Shown: positions 14,334 to 21,725, counted from the first letter of the stretch. The stretch is DNA of 26,307 nucleotides from CAZWKX01 sp964633975 (GCA_964633975.1 CAZWKX010000028.1:1-26307); one strand, 5' to 3'. Made by a program: numbers and translations. The notes: generated by a model not told the origin, from the sequence alone.

Positions 14334-15755
14334 CTAAACGTCGTAGTAGAGGGCAAACTCCCATGGGTGGGGCCGCAGGCGTATCTCGTCGACCTCGTGG
14401 GTGCGCTTGTAGGCGATCCAGTCGGTGATGAGGTCCTCGGTGAACACCCCACCGGCGAGCAGGAACTCGTAGTCGGCTTTGAGGGCGTCGAGGCTCTCCT
14501 CGAGCGATCCGGGCACCGAAGGCACCTGTGCCAGCTCCTCCGGGGGGAGGTCGTAGAGATCCTTGTCGACCGGCGCGCCCGGGTCCATCTTGTTGGTGAT
14601 GCCGTCGAGCCCGGCCATGAGCATGGCGGCGAAGGCCAGGTACGGGTTCGCCGACGGGTCGGGGCAGCGGAACTCGAGCCGCTTGGCGGCCGGCTTGCGC
14701 GAGTACAGCGGGATTCGCACCGCCGCCGACCGGTTGCGCTGGCTGTACACCAGGTTCACCGGGGCCTCGTATCCGGGCACCAGGCGCCGGTACGAGTTGG
14801 TGGTGGGTGCGGCGAAGGCGAGGATGGCGCCGGCGTGCTTGAGCAGGCCGCCGATGTAGTAGCGGGCCATGTCGGAGAGGCCGGCGTAGCCCGATTCGTC
14901 GTAGAACAGCGGTTTGCCGTCGAGCCACAGGCTCTGGTGGGTGTGCATGCCGGAGCCGTTGTCCTGGAAGACCGGCTTGGGCATAAACGTCACCGTCTTG
15001 TTGTGGGCCCAGGCGGTGTTCTTGACGATGTACTTGAACATCGTCACGTGGTCCGCCATCTTCAGCAGGGTGTCGTAGCGGATGTCGATCTCCGCCTGCC
15101 CGGCGGTGCCCACCTCGTGGTGGTGCAGCTCGGCGGGAACCCCGGAGGCCAGCAGCAGCTTGGTCATCTCGGAGCGCAGGTCCTGGAAGTGGTCGGTTGG
15201 GGGGACCGGGAAGTACCCCTCCTTGTACCTCGGCTTGTAGGCCAGGTTGCCGCCCGGCTCGTCGGTGGCCGAGTTCCAGAAGCCTTCGATGGAGTCGACC
15301 TCGTGGAAGGCGGAGAACTGGTTCTGGTCGAAGCGGGCCGCGTCGAAGATGTAGAACTCGGCTTCGGGACCCCAGTAGGAGGTGTCGGCGATCCCGGTTC
15401 CGGTCAGGTACTCCTCGGCCTTCTTGGCCACCAGGCGCGGGTCCTTGGTGTAGGCCTGGCCGGTGACGGGGTCCTTGACGAAGCAGTAGAGGATGAGGGT
15501 CTTCAGCTCGCGGAAGGGGTCGTCGACGGCGGTGTCGGGGTCGGGCACCAGCACCATGTCCGACTCTTGGATCTCCTGGAAGCCGCGGATGGAGGACCCG
15601 TCGAAGCCGTAGCCCTCGTCGAACCCGTCCTCGTTGAGTTCGGCGGCGGGAATGGTGAAGTGCTGCACCTGCCCGGGCAGGTCGCAGAATCGCAGGTCGA
15701 CGAACTCGTAGCCGCCTTCCTTGACCATCTTCATTACGTCGCTGGGGGACGCCAT
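14334..15755 (-). CDS. glnA: Glutamine synthetase type I (GlnA1)
   Basis: Main assimilatory glutamine synthetase, 473 residues, the usual GSI-beta length. Visible family blocks: FVDLRFCDLPGQVQHFTIP, GFDGSSIRGF, GPEAEFYIFD, ELHHHEVGTAGQAEID, KPVFQDNGSGMHTHQSLW, APTTNSYRRLVPGYEAPVNL, NRSAAVRIP and the C-terminal RPHPWEFALYYDV. KDLYDLPPEE carries the adenylylation Tyr (Tyr401), so the enzyme can be switched off by GlnE-type adenylylation. Metal and substrate residues (Glu in GPEAEF, His in GSGMHTH) are present. The ATG at 15755 has GGAGGT at 7 nt. It works as a soluble dodecamer in the family. It is the first gene of the nitrogen block, and its leader carries strong inverted repeats (15831-15915). 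Confidence 0.96.
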   Translation of the reverse strand: MASPSDVMKMVKEGGYEFVDLRFCDLPGQVQHFTIPAAELNEDGFDEGYGFDGSSIRGFQEIQESDMVLVPDPDTAVDDPFRELKTLILYCFVKDPVTGQAYTKDPRLVAKKAEEYLTGTGIADTSYWGPEAEFYIFDAARFDQNQFSAFHEVDSIEGFWNSATDEPGGNLAYKPRYKEGYFPVPPTDHFQDLRSEMTKLLLASGVPAELHHHEVGTAGQAEIDIRYDTLLKMADHVTMFKYIVKNTAWAHNKTVTFMPKPVFQDNGSGMHTHQSLWLDGKPLFYDESGYAGLSDMARYYIGGLLKHAGAILAFAAPTTNSYRRLVPGYEAPVNLVYSQRNRSAAVRIPLYSRKPAAKRLEFRCPDPSANPYLAFAAMLMAGLDGITNKMDPGAPVDKDLYDLPPEELAQVPSVPGSLEESLDALKADYEFLLAGGVFTEDLITDWIAYKRTHEVDEIRLRPHPWEFALYYDV

Positions 15756-15830
15756 TGGACTACCTCCGTAGGGATTGAGGTTTTGTAGTAGAGGGTCGTT
15801 TCATGTCCATTGCGGAAATGTGAATGGTTT

Positions 15831-15863
15831 GTTTCGGCTCCGAGCGGCGCTCGGAACCGAAAC
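15831..15863 (-). promoter_or_regulatory. 15-bp inverted repeat in the glnA1 leader
   Basis: GTTTCGGCTCCGAGC, GGC, GCTCGGAACCGAAAC form a 15-bp inverted repeat with one mismatch, which is a G-U pair if transcribed from the minus strand. It is 76 bp upstream of the glnA1 start. The arms end in GTTTC/GAAAC, so it could be an operator for a dimer or an RNA hairpin in the leader. Either is inference. Confidence 0.55.
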
Positions 15864-15915
15864 AGAATGCAGATTGCAGGGGGAGCTGGGCGCGGCTTTC
15901 TGCATACTGCATTCT
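15864..15915 (-). repeat. Second inverted repeat in the glnA1 leader
   Basis: AGAATGCAGATTGCAG (15864-15879) and CTGCATACTGCATTCT (15900-15915) pair over AGAATGCA/TGCATTCT and TGCAG/CTGCA. The right arm is a run of CTGCA units about 7 bp apart. Transcripts from upstream or the glnA1 leader could fold here. Confidence 0.5.
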
Positions 15916-15921
15916 GCAATC

Positions 15922-15944
15922 GCGAACCCCTTGCGGGGGTTCGC
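15922..15944 (-). terminator. Hairpin directly after the Thr-rich protein stop
   Basis: GCGAACCCC-TTGCG-GGGGTTCGC, a perfect 9-bp stem, begins at the base after the stop codon of the gene at 15945-16622. It has no T-run but its position fits a terminator that separates that gene from glnA1. Confidence 0.6.
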
Positions 15945-16622
15945 TCACGTACTCGTCCCCTCCGTCGTGGTCGTCGTGGTTTCGGCGACGGTCGTCGACG
16001 TCGTGGTGTCGGTGGCGCCTTCGGTGGTCTCGTCGGTGATGCCTCCGCCGGCGGCGGACGCCTCGGCCCGAAGCTGGTCGATCAGGCCGGTCACGTTGTC
16101 GATGAGGACGCCGAACTCTGCGACCGCGCCACGCCGGGCGGAGCCGTCGTCGGAGGACAGGAGGCCGTCGATGATGTCGTCCACCTTGGGGGCGAGCTGC
16201 TGGACGGCGAGGATGAGTTCGACGTGTGTCTCGGCCAGGTCCTGGGGAACGTCGTCTGCGTTGGAGACCTGCACTATCCAGTCTTCGATGGCCAGCTTCA
16301 CGTTCTCGAAGGCGGTGGAGGTCTCGTCCTGGGTGACTCCGGTGGTGCTGCGGTTCTCCCAGTCGTCGTTGATGTCGTTGATCTGCGAGAGGAACGATTG
16401 AGCCTCCTGGTCGAATGCTTCGAGCGTGACCAGGAACGCTTCGTATTCGGGGGGCAGGGTGGTCGAAGTGGTCGTCGACTGCGACGCGTCGGTGGTGGTG
16501 GAGCCTTCCTCGTGCACCGCGGGCTCCAGGCTGTTCACGAAGGTGTATGTGAGCAGCACCATGGCCGCGATGATCAGAGGCAGTATCCACCTGCCGTGTT
16601 TCGGGTCTGGGCTTACCGGCAC
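15945..16622 (-). CDS. Membrane-anchored Thr-rich protein
   Basis: Predicted single-pass membrane protein of 225 residues: a short cytoplasmic start, one helix (about 13-30), a Thr/Ser linker (GSTTTDASQSTTTSTTLPP), a helical acidic domain of about 130 residues with coiled-coil-like stretches (FENVKLAIEDWIVQVSNADD, LAVQQLAPKVDDIIDGLL), and a Thr-rich C-terminal tail. No family recognised. The GTG at 16622 lies 7 nt after a TACCGT -10-like box (16630-16635, minus strand), so the message is probably leaderless. It is divergent from the folate genes and ends at a hairpin, so it appears to be a single-gene unit. Confidence 0.72.
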   Translation of the reverse strand: MPVSPDPKHGRWILPLIIAAMVLLTYTFVNSLEPAVHEEGSTTTDASQSTTTSTTLPPEYEAFLVTLEAFDQEAQSFLSQINDINDDWENRSTTGVTQDETSTAFENVKLAIEDWIVQVSNADDVPQDLAETHVELILAVQQLAPKVDDIIDGLLSSDDGSARRGAVAEFGVLIDNVTGLIDQLRAEASAAGGGITDETTEGATDTTTSTTVAETTTTTTEGTST

Positions 16623-16629
16623 CCCAAAA

Positions 16630-16676
16630 ACGGTAGTCGCTCTGGGGCCTCTGTCGAACCATCCAACCGCTACGCT
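16630..16676. promoter_or_regulatory. Divergent leaderless promoters
   Basis: In the 62-bp divergent spacer there is TACCGT on the minus strand (16630-16635), 7 nt before the GTG at 16622 with TTCGAC 17 bp further upstream, and TACGCT on the plus strand (16671-16676), 8 nt before the GTG at 16685. Both fit the actinobacterial TANNNT -10 element just upstream of a leaderless start; neither gene has a ribosome site. Confidence 0.5.
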
Positions 16677-16684
16677 CGCCTGTC

Positions 16685-17413
16685 GTGGAGCTTCGAGGCG
16701 CGACTGCGCTGGTCACAGGCGGCGCCCGCCGTGTGGGCAAGGCGATAGCCCTGGGCCTGGCCGCCGAGGGCTGCAGCCTGATGCTGCACTACAACCGGTC
16801 GGCCGAGGAGGCCGAGGAGACCGCAAATCGGGCGCGTGAGCTGGGCGCCGAGGTGCGCCTGGTGGCTGCGGATCTCGCAGATCCGGCCCGCGCCTCCGAG
16901 ATGCTGGCCGCGGCGGCGGACCTGGCGCCGGTGCGTGTGCTGATCAACAGCGCCGCCTCGTTCCCGGAGGACACGCTGGCCGATGTCACCTCGGAGGGGT
17001 GGCAGCGCTCCCTGACGGTGACCGTCGGCGGTCCGGTGTTCCTCACCCAGGCTTTTGCCGCCGCGCTGCCGGATGGTGTCGAGGGGGCGGTGGTCAACGT
17101 GACCGACTGGCGCACCGAGCGGCCCTATCCGGACCACTTCAGCTACACGGTTGCCAAGGGGGCCTTGGACACGTTCACCGTCGTCGCCGCCGAGTCGCTG
17201 GCGCCGCGCATCAGGGTGAATGCGGTGGCGCTGGGGGCGATCCAGCCTCCTGGAGGAGAGGACTCGGCCTATTTGAAGGAGTTGGCGCGGGAGATCCCCT
17301 TGCGCCGTGTGGGCGGCACCGACCCGGTGGTGAAAGCAGTGCTTTTCCTGCTGCACAACGATTTTGTCACCGGCGAGATCGTGCGCATCGACGGCGGCGC
17401 CCACCTGCGGTAG
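16685..17413 (+). CDS. PTR1-like pteridine reductase (SDR family)
   Basis: Short-chain dehydrogenase/reductase of 242 residues, predicted to reduce a pterin or dihydrofolate with NADPH. The cofactor motif is TGGARRVG (11-18), with two Arg that suit NADPH; NSAAS follows at about 88-92. The catalytic set is D141, Y154 and K158 (VTDWR then YTVAK): the usual SDR Ser is replaced by Asp, and the spacings 13 and 4 equal those of Leishmania PTR1 (Asp181, Tyr194, Lys198). Neighbours folB (24 bp) and folK confirm a pterin pathway, so it may serve as dihydrofolate or dihydromonapterin reductase. The GTG at 16685 sits 8 nt after TACGCT with no ribosome site. Family and pathway are well supported; the exact substrate is inferred. 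Confidence 0.85.
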   Translation: MELRGATALVTGGARRVGKAIALGLAAEGCSLMLHYNRSAEEAEETANRARELGAEVRLVAADLADPARASEMLAAAADLAPVRVLINSAASFPEDTLADVTSEGWQRSLTVTVGGPVFLTQAFAAALPDGVEGAVVNVTDWRTERPYPDHFSYTVAKGALDTFTVVAAESLAPRIRVNAVALGAIQPPGGEDSAYLKELAREIPLRRVGGTDPVVKAVLFLLHNDFVTGEIVRIDGGAHLR

Positions 17414-17436
17414 GGGCGGCCGGCCGGGTAGATTTT

Positions 17437-17808
17437 ATGGCAGTGGACCGCATTGTCATCAAGAACCTCTTGGTGCGGGGCATCGTCGGCATCAAGCCGG
17501 ACGAGCGCGAGAACACCCAGGACGTGCTCATCAACGCCACCCTGTGGACCGACACCCGTCCCGCCGCCGCCAGCGACGACATCGCCGACGCGGTCAACTA
17601 CCGCACCGTGGCCAAGGCGATGATCGCCCACGTCGCCGAGGGCAAGCCGTTCCTGGTGGAGCGCCTGGCCGCCGAGCTGGTGGAGGTCTGCTTCGCCACC
17701 GACCCGCGTATCGCCGAAGTGGAGGTGTCGGTGGAGAAGCCGGGCGCCCTGCGCCATGCCGAGTCGGTGGGTGTGGTGGTGCGGCGCAAACGCGACGAGG
17801 TGGTGTGA
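17437..17808 (+). CDS. folB: Dihydroneopterin aldolase
   Basis: FolB converts dihydroneopterin to 6-hydroxymethyl-dihydropterin plus glycolaldehyde in folate synthesis. The 123-residue length is normal. Visible family blocks: VRGIVGIKPDERENTQDVLI with the conserved Glu and Gln, DAVNYRTVAKAM, PFLVERLAAELVEVCF and VEVSVEKPGALRHAESV with the catalytic-type Lys. The ATG at 17437 follows the reductase stop by 23 bp, with a weak GGCCGGGTAG upstream. The stop overlaps the folK start (TGATG), so the two are translated in step. The product feeds FolK directly. Confidence 0.94.
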   Translation: MAVDRIVIKNLLVRGIVGIKPDERENTQDVLINATLWTDTRPAAASDDIADAVNYRTVAKAMIAHVAEGKPFLVERLAAELVEVCFATDPRIAEVEVSVEKPGALRHAESVGVVVRRKRDEVV

Positions 17809-18350
17809 TGAGCGCCCGGGCGCTCATCGCCGTGGGTAGCAGTATCGACCCGGAGCGTAACTTGCCTGCCGGTGTGGCCGCCCTGTTGCAGCATCCGGAG
17901 ATCGACGTGCTGGCGGTGAGCCCGGTGTACGAGAGCGAGCCGGTGGGGCGTCCCGGCGATCCGTGTTTCCACAACGCCGCTCTGCGGGTGGAGACGCCGC
18001 TGTGCCCGGCGGCGCTGCGTGCGCTGCTGCACAGCATCGAGGCCGAGCACGGCCGGGTACGGACCGAAGACCGCGATGCTCCGCGTACGCTCGACCTCGA
18101 CCTGGCCTTGTACGAAGGGACGGACGGCGACACCCAGGGGATGCGCTATGCCGATCCGGAGATCCCGTCCCGGACCCATCTGGTTGTGCCCTTGGCCGAT
18201 GTGGCGCCCGAATGGGTGCTGCCCGACACCGGCGCCACCCTGGCCGAAGCCGCCGCCGCCGTCGAGACGGGCAAAGTGCGCCGCCTGCACGACAACCTGG
18301 GTAGCACCACCCCAGGGAGAGAGGCCGGGGACTCGTCGGACGGGGCTTGA
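17808..18350 (+). CDS. folK: Hydroxymethyldihydropterin pyrophosphokinase
   Basis: FolK (HPPK) transfers pyrophosphate from ATP to 6-hydroxymethyl-dihydropterin, the step after FolB. 180 residues, slightly long because of a C-terminal tail (ETGKVRRLHDNLGSTTPGRE). Visible motifs: VGSSIDPERNL, VYESEPVGRPGDPCFHNAAL, LLHSIEAEHGRVR, RTLDLDLALY (metal-binding Asp pair) and SRTHLVVPLADVAPEW. It starts on the ATG overlapping the folB stop. Its own stop (18348-18350) overlaps the TTGACA of the next promoter. FolP and FolE are not in the window. Confidence 0.93.
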   Translation: MSARALIAVGSSIDPERNLPAGVAALLQHPEIDVLAVSPVYESEPVGRPGDPCFHNAALRVETPLCPAALRALLHSIEAEHGRVRTEDRDAPRTLDLDLALYEGTDGDTQGMRYADPEIPSRTHLVVPLADVAPEWVLPDTGATLAEAAAAVETGKVRRLHDNLGSTTPGREAGDSSDGA

Positions 18351-18385
18351 CAAACCCTCAATCTTGTTCTAGAAATTATAGAACA
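18347..18385 (+). promoter_or_regulatory. Promoter and palindromic operator of the GntR gene
   Basis: A perfect -35 TTGACA (18347-18352, overlapping the folK stop) is followed at 17 bp by TAGAAA (18370-18375). A perfect palindrome, TGTTCTA (18365-18371), 7-nt spacer, TAGAACA (18379-18385), covers the -10 box and start region. This is the classic layout of a GntR repressor site that shuts off its own promoter. The operator ends next to the start codon. Confidence 0.75.
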
Positions 18386-18388
18386 TTG

Positions 18389-18742
18389 TTGATTACCATC
18401 GACCCTTCGAGTTCCGCTCCCCTCTACCGGCAGATCGCCGAGGGGGTGCGTCGGGCCGTCGATCGGGAAGAGGTGAAGCCCGGTGAGAGGCTTCCCGCCG
18501 CCCGTCACCTGGCCCGGCTGCTCGAGGTCAACATGCACACGGTGCTGCGGGCATACGCCGACCTGCGCGACGAAGGCCTGGTCGAGCTGCGCCGGGGCCG
18601 TGGTGCGGTTGTCGTCGTGGGCCCCGGGGCCGGCTGGCTCTCCGAGGCGGCGAGGCGGCTGATCGCCGACGCCGAGCGGCGGGGCATCGACGGGGTCGAG
18701 GTGGTGGCTGCGGTGGCCGACGCCGCCCGCCACACCGAATAA
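18389..18742 (+). CDS. GntR-family repressor, YtrA type
   Basis: Predicted repressor of about 117 residues: an N-terminal GntR winged helix (LYRQIAEGVRRAVDREEVKPG, then ERLPAARHLARLLEVNMHTV and AYADLRDEGLVELRRGRGAVV) and a short helical C-terminus, with no large effector domain, as in the YtrA subgroup. The start is the TTG at 18389 or the TTG at 18386, giving LITIDPSSSAPLYRQ, the usual YtrA N-terminus; the open frame begins upstream at 18347 inside the promoter itself. The transcript would begin at about 18382, so it is nearly leaderless. It is followed at 10 bp by the DUF1648 membrane protein, a common pairing, and both are probably self-repressed through the palindrome. Confidence 0.85.
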   Translation: MITIDPSSSAPLYRQIAEGVRRAVDREEVKPGERLPAARHLARLLEVNMHTVLRAYADLRDEGLVELRRGRGAVVVVGPGAGWLSEAARRLIADAERRGIDGVEVVAAVADAARHTE

Positions 18743-18752
18743 GGAGGCAGAC

Positions 18753-19685
18753 GTGCAAGTGAGTCCTACTAGCAGGAGGATCGCCCTCTGGCTGATTCCG
18801 GGGGCGTTGGCGGTGCTGCTCGTCGGCGTGCAGCTCTGGTTCGCCGACCGGCTCCCCGATCCGATGGCGGTGCACTGGGGCACGAGTTCCCACCCCGACG
18901 GCAGCATGGGCCAGTGGTGGTCGCTGGCCCTTCTCGGCGGCATGTTCCTCGTGGGCTGGCTGGCCCTGTTGGTGATAGAGCGGCGTCTGGGCCTGCTGTC
19001 GCCGATGTTGGCCCTGGTCTACTTCATGATGAGCCTGCTGACCGCGGTGGAGCTGATAACGGTCGAGCGCAACCTGGACGCCGCCGTGTGGTCCGATGCG
19101 GCGCCGTTCCACTGGTGGTTGATCTTGATCGTCCTCGCCATCGGCTTCGTCTTCGGCTACCTGGGCTGGGTGCTGGGCGGGGGTAAGGAGGGCATGCCGG
19201 TGCGCCGTGTGCCCGGCGTGGTGACCTCGGCCGGCTTGGTCCCGGGGAGCACCGGCGTCTGGGTGAAGACGGTGATTGCGCCTTTCCTGCTGTGGATGGC
19301 GGCCGCCCCCTTGGCCTTCCTGCCGCTCATGGCCAACAAGTACCGCTGGGCTCCGTTTGTCGCCACCGTGGTCATCGCCCTGATGGCCGCGGCCGTCGTG
19401 ACCGTGTCCGAGAAGGGCCTCGTAGTAGGTCTGGGCCCGTGGGGCTGGCCCCGCCTGCGTGTGCCTCTCGAGAAGGTGGAGCGGGCCGAGGTGATCAACG
19501 TGCGGCCGGTCGCCTACGGCGGCTGGGGCCTGCGCTGGGTGCCCGGCACCATCGGCGTGATCCTGCGGAGCGGACCCGGGATTCGGGTGGTGAAGCGCAG
19601 CGGCAGGGAGTTTGTCGTCACCGTCGATGACGCCGAGCAGGGAGCCGGGCTGCTCAACGACCTAGCCGGGGTGCGCACCGGGTAG
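18753..19685 (+). CDS. DUF1648-domain membrane protein
   Basis: Predicted membrane protein of 310 residues. The N-terminal part has the DUF1648 pattern of a first helix (11-30) followed by LPDPMAVHWGTSSHPDGSMG. More helices lie at about 55-75, 81-103, 119-142 and two between 170 and 217. The C-terminal 90 residues are a soluble beta-rich domain (LRVPLEKVERAEVINVRPV, GVILRSGPGIRVVKRSG), like a PH-type fold. The GTG at 18753 has AAGGAGG at 6 nt. The GntR gene lies 10 bp upstream. YtrA-type regulators often control such envelope-stress membrane proteins; the molecular role is unknown. Confidence 0.83.
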   Translation: MQVSPTSRRIALWLIPGALAVLLVGVQLWFADRLPDPMAVHWGTSSHPDGSMGQWWSLALLGGMFLVGWLALLVIERRLGLLSPMLALVYFMMSLLTAVELITVERNLDAAVWSDAAPFHWWLILIVLAIGFVFGYLGWVLGGGKEGMPVRRVPGVVTSAGLVPGSTGVWVKTVIAPFLLWMAAAPLAFLPLMANKYRWAPFVATVVIALMAAAVVTVSEKGLVVGLGPWGWPRLRVPLEKVERAEVINVRPVAYGGWGLRWVPGTIGVILRSGPGIRVVKRSGREFVVTVDDAEQGAGLLNDLAGVRTG

Positions 19686-19701
19686 GGCAGGTGCAGACCT
19701 C

Positions 19702-19730
19702 TTGTTCTTGCGGTCTGGAGCGCATACCTT
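19702..19730 (+). promoter_or_regulatory. Leaderless promoter before 19737
   Basis: TTGTTC (19702-19707), a 17-bp spacer and TACCTT (19725-19730) end 6 nt before the GTG at 19737. There is no ribosome site, so the transcript should start at or near the GTG. Confidence 0.6.
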
Positions 19731-19736
19731 CGCTGC

Positions 19737-20618
19737 GTGGATAGCGACTCCGGTGATGTAGGCGAGGAGCACGAGGAGTTCGAGCGGATCCCCTGGTCTG
19801 AGTTGCTGCCGGCCAACCGGGGACCGGGTCGCCTGGTCTACCTTGTGGCCGGCGTGATTGGAGCTGTAGTGCTGGGCGTGATTCTGGCCCGGGCTTGGCC
19901 TGATTCGGGTGGGCTGGTGGCGCCGACCAGCACCAGTGTTGTTGCAGCGCCTGTGGCTGCCGCTAGCACGACGCTGGTCCTGCCGCCCGCCTCCGCGCTG
20001 TACAGCGAGGCCGATCTCATGGCTTTCCCGGTGGAGAGCGATGAGCTGGCCGCAGTAGCTCGGGCCGAGTGGTTTGTCGCGGACTTCTTCACTGTTGGCT
20101 TGTCGGATGGGTCTGCGGATATCAGGAATGCCCTTCCGGCACACGCCGACCTACCGGATCTTCCCCAGGACAGTGGTGGGGTTGGCGCGGTCGTCGATTG
20201 GGCTCGTGCCTTCAGGGTGGAGTCGATCGACGATGGGCTCTTTGAGGTTTCGGTGGCGTACCGCGTTGAGATGTCGTTGGAGGATGAGGCGAATCGGCGC
20301 TTGCCGGTGCGGGCGGTTGCGGTCCGTGTCTATGTTGGGCTCGACGGTGGATCGACCGTGGTGGACTTGCCGACGCCGATCCCGCTGCCAGGTGGGCCCG
20401 AGCCGGATCCATGGCCTGATGATTCCGAAGAGCTGCCGGAGGTGATCGTGTTGGGAGCGGCCGAAGCTGTCGCGGGTTGGGGGGCGGAGGCGCGTGTCGT
20501 AGCAGGACAACCCATCGAGGCTGGATGGCGGGTGGTGCTGACTGTGGCCGACGAGGCGGGTAACCGTTGGCCGGTCGTGGTGTGGCTCGACAACGAGGGT
20601 CGGCCACTCCGTGGGTGA
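19737..20618 (+). CDS. Membrane-anchored protein, possible TcpC/NTF2-like fold
   Basis: Predicted single-pass membrane protein of 293 residues: an acidic cytoplasmic start of about 30 residues, one helix (about 32-51), a Thr/Ala/Pro linker (APTSTSVVAAPVAAASTTLV), then an extracellular part. The start of this part (AVARAEWFVADFFTVGLSDG) and its later beta-rich repeats (VSVAYRVEM, VAVRVYVGLDG) look like the two NTF2-like domains of TcpC-type conjugation proteins. Nothing else of a conjugation system is in the window, so I hold this as a fold suggestion only. The GTG at 19737 has a leaderless promoter. The next gene starts 36 bp after its stop. Confidence 0.65.
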   Translation: MDSDSGDVGEEHEEFERIPWSELLPANRGPGRLVYLVAGVIGAVVLGVILARAWPDSGGLVAPTSTSVVAAPVAAASTTLVLPPASALYSEADLMAFPVESDELAAVARAEWFVADFFTVGLSDGSADIRNALPAHADLPDLPQDSGGVGAVVDWARAFRVESIDDGLFEVSVAYRVEMSLEDEANRRLPVRAVAVRVYVGLDGGSTVVDLPTPIPLPGGPEPDPWPDDSEELPEVIVLGAAEAVAGWGAEARVVAGQPIEAGWRVVLTVADEAGNRWPVVVWLDNEGRPLRG

Positions 20619-20654
20619 AGGGTTGTCGGCTACGGTATAGGCGGAAGGCAGAAC

Positions 20655-21377
20655 ATGGCTAGCTCACGGCCGGTGAGACCGCCGGCTCCGCAGTGGGTGC
20701 GCGTCCTCGACGATCTGGGTGTGTCCTGGAGAGGCGTTGTCGTGATCGCCGGCGAAGAGGCATCGGCTGTCGCTGTTGCCTATCGGTCTGCGGGTGCTCC
20801 ACCGGTGGCGTGCGAAGCGCCGGAGTTCGTTGTGCTAGGCGACATTGAGGTGCCGCGCCACACTGCATCGTTGGCCGATCTGCCGGACCGTTGTGCCGCC
20901 CTTGTTGTTCTCCGGCGGCCCTGGACCTCACGGCGCGAGGTGAAGCAGGTGCTGGGCCAGGCCGCACGTGCACTTGAGCTGGATGGCATGGTGGTGGCCG
21001 CCGAGATCGACGCGGCCCGTCTGCTGGAGGGCTCGAGCGTTCACTACCCCTCACGCCTGCAGTACCTCATCGATCCGGAGGCTGGTGATCGGTTGCGCGC
21101 GACCGTGGTGGAACGGACCAGGCTGGCGCTCGAAGTGGCAAGGGCAGGATTCGTCGACGTTGTCGGGCTTGACGTGGACGAGGAGCGAGGCCGGTACGGG
21201 AGCCCCGACGAGTACTGGCAGGCGGTGCGCGGTGGGGCGTGGAGGTCGCTGACCGAGGTCGCTCCGCAGCGTCGTCAGGAGATTCTGGAGGCAGTTGCGG
21301 ATGATCTGCGACGGGTGGGGCCGGCCGGCGACCTGGTAGATCGGGAGCCCTGGTACGTAGTCGGAGGACGCTGCTAG
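20655..21377 (+). CDS. Methyltransferase-like protein of unknown activity
   Basis: Predicted soluble protein of 240 residues. The first half has a Rossmann-like alternation (WRGVVVIAGEEASAVAVAYR, then AALVVLRRPW and ELDGMVVAAEIDAARLL), which resembles a class I SAM methyltransferase, but a clear glycine-rich SAM motif is missing (GEEASA stands there). The C-terminal part is charged and helical (YGSPDEYWQAVRGGAW, RRQEILEAVADDLRRV). It may be a non-catalytic relative. The ATG at 20655 has GGAAGG at 6 nt. It probably shares a transcript with 19737-20618. Its TAG stop abuts the stop of the convergent Nfu-like gene. Confidence 0.65.
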   Translation: MASSRPVRPPAPQWVRVLDDLGVSWRGVVVIAGEEASAVAVAYRSAGAPPVACEAPEFVVLGDIEVPRHTASLADLPDRCAALVVLRRPWTSRREVKQVLGQAARALELDGMVVAAEIDAARLLEGSSVHYPSRLQYLIDPEAGDRLRATVVERTRLALEVARAGFVDVVGLDVDEERGRYGSPDEYWQAVRGGAWRSLTEVAPQRRQEILEAVADDLRRVGPAGDLVDREPWYVVGGRC

Positions 21378-21632
21378 CTACCCGAAGGCGGCTTTGAGTA
21401 TCCGACGAGCTTCGGCTTCTATGTGTTCCCACGGGACATCCGGGGCCTTCGAGACGGTGACGAAGTCGGCGGTCATGAAGACGCTCGCAACACCGTGGAG
21501 TCCGAGCAATGAGGCAGCCACAGGATCATCCGTCTCCTGGCCGGCGGCAACAGTGATAGGCGTGTCGAAATGGACGCCGACGGTGAACTTCAGAGCGTTC
21601 GGATTTGGGGTGGCATGCGTGGAAACCGACAT
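21378..21632 (-). CDS. Nfu/NifU N-terminal domain protein
   Basis: Small protein of 84 residues matching the N-terminal scaffold domain of Nfu/NifU proteins, with TPNPNALKF, DPVAASLLGLHGVASVF and ADFVTVSKAPDVPWEHI. This domain normally precedes the CXXC iron-sulphur carrier domain, which is absent, so the protein is a single-domain form and may act as an adaptor in iron-sulphur cluster handling. The ATG at 21632 is preceded by GAGGAGG only 3-4 nt away. The stop codons of this gene and the methyltransferase-like gene lie back to back (TAGCTA, 21375-21380). A strong hairpin lies 60 bp upstream. Confidence 0.85.
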   Translation of the reverse strand: MSVSTHATPNPNALKFTVGVHFDTPITVAAGQETDDPVAASLLGLHGVASVFMTADFVTVSKAPDVPWEHIEAEARRILKAAFG

Positions 21633-21691
21633 GCGCCTCCTCAGCGGGGCAAATCGTAGCCCCAGGAGCTCATCCTCGTCATGGATACAAA

Positions 21692-21725
21692 GCGGGGCCC
21701 CGCCTCCGGGGAGGCGGGGCCCCGC
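21692..21725 (-). terminator. Strong 15-bp hairpin, minus-strand terminator
   Basis: GCGGGGCCCCGCCTC, CGGG, GAGGCGGGGCCCCGC: a perfect 15-bp stem with a 4-nt loop. On the minus strand it is followed by TTTGTATCC, so it best fits a terminator for transcripts coming from the SARP/peptide side, shielding the Nfu-like gene. It is the most stable hairpin I see in the window. Confidence 0.75.

Noticed and set aside
14319..15788. 489-codon open frame on the plus strand
   Set aside because: Antisense shadow of glnA1, low-complexity Val/Gly/Leu composition.
19737..20618. TcpC-like protein as evidence of an integrative conjugative element
   Set aside because: No relaxase, coupling protein, VirB4-type ATPase or integrase is in the window, and the fold match is only suggestive.
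21641..21682. Possible 13-residue leader peptide (MTRMSSWGYDLPR) before the Nfu-like gene
   Set aside because: It ends right at the next ribosome site, but it has no ribosome site of its own and no attenuator structure follows, so chance is likely.
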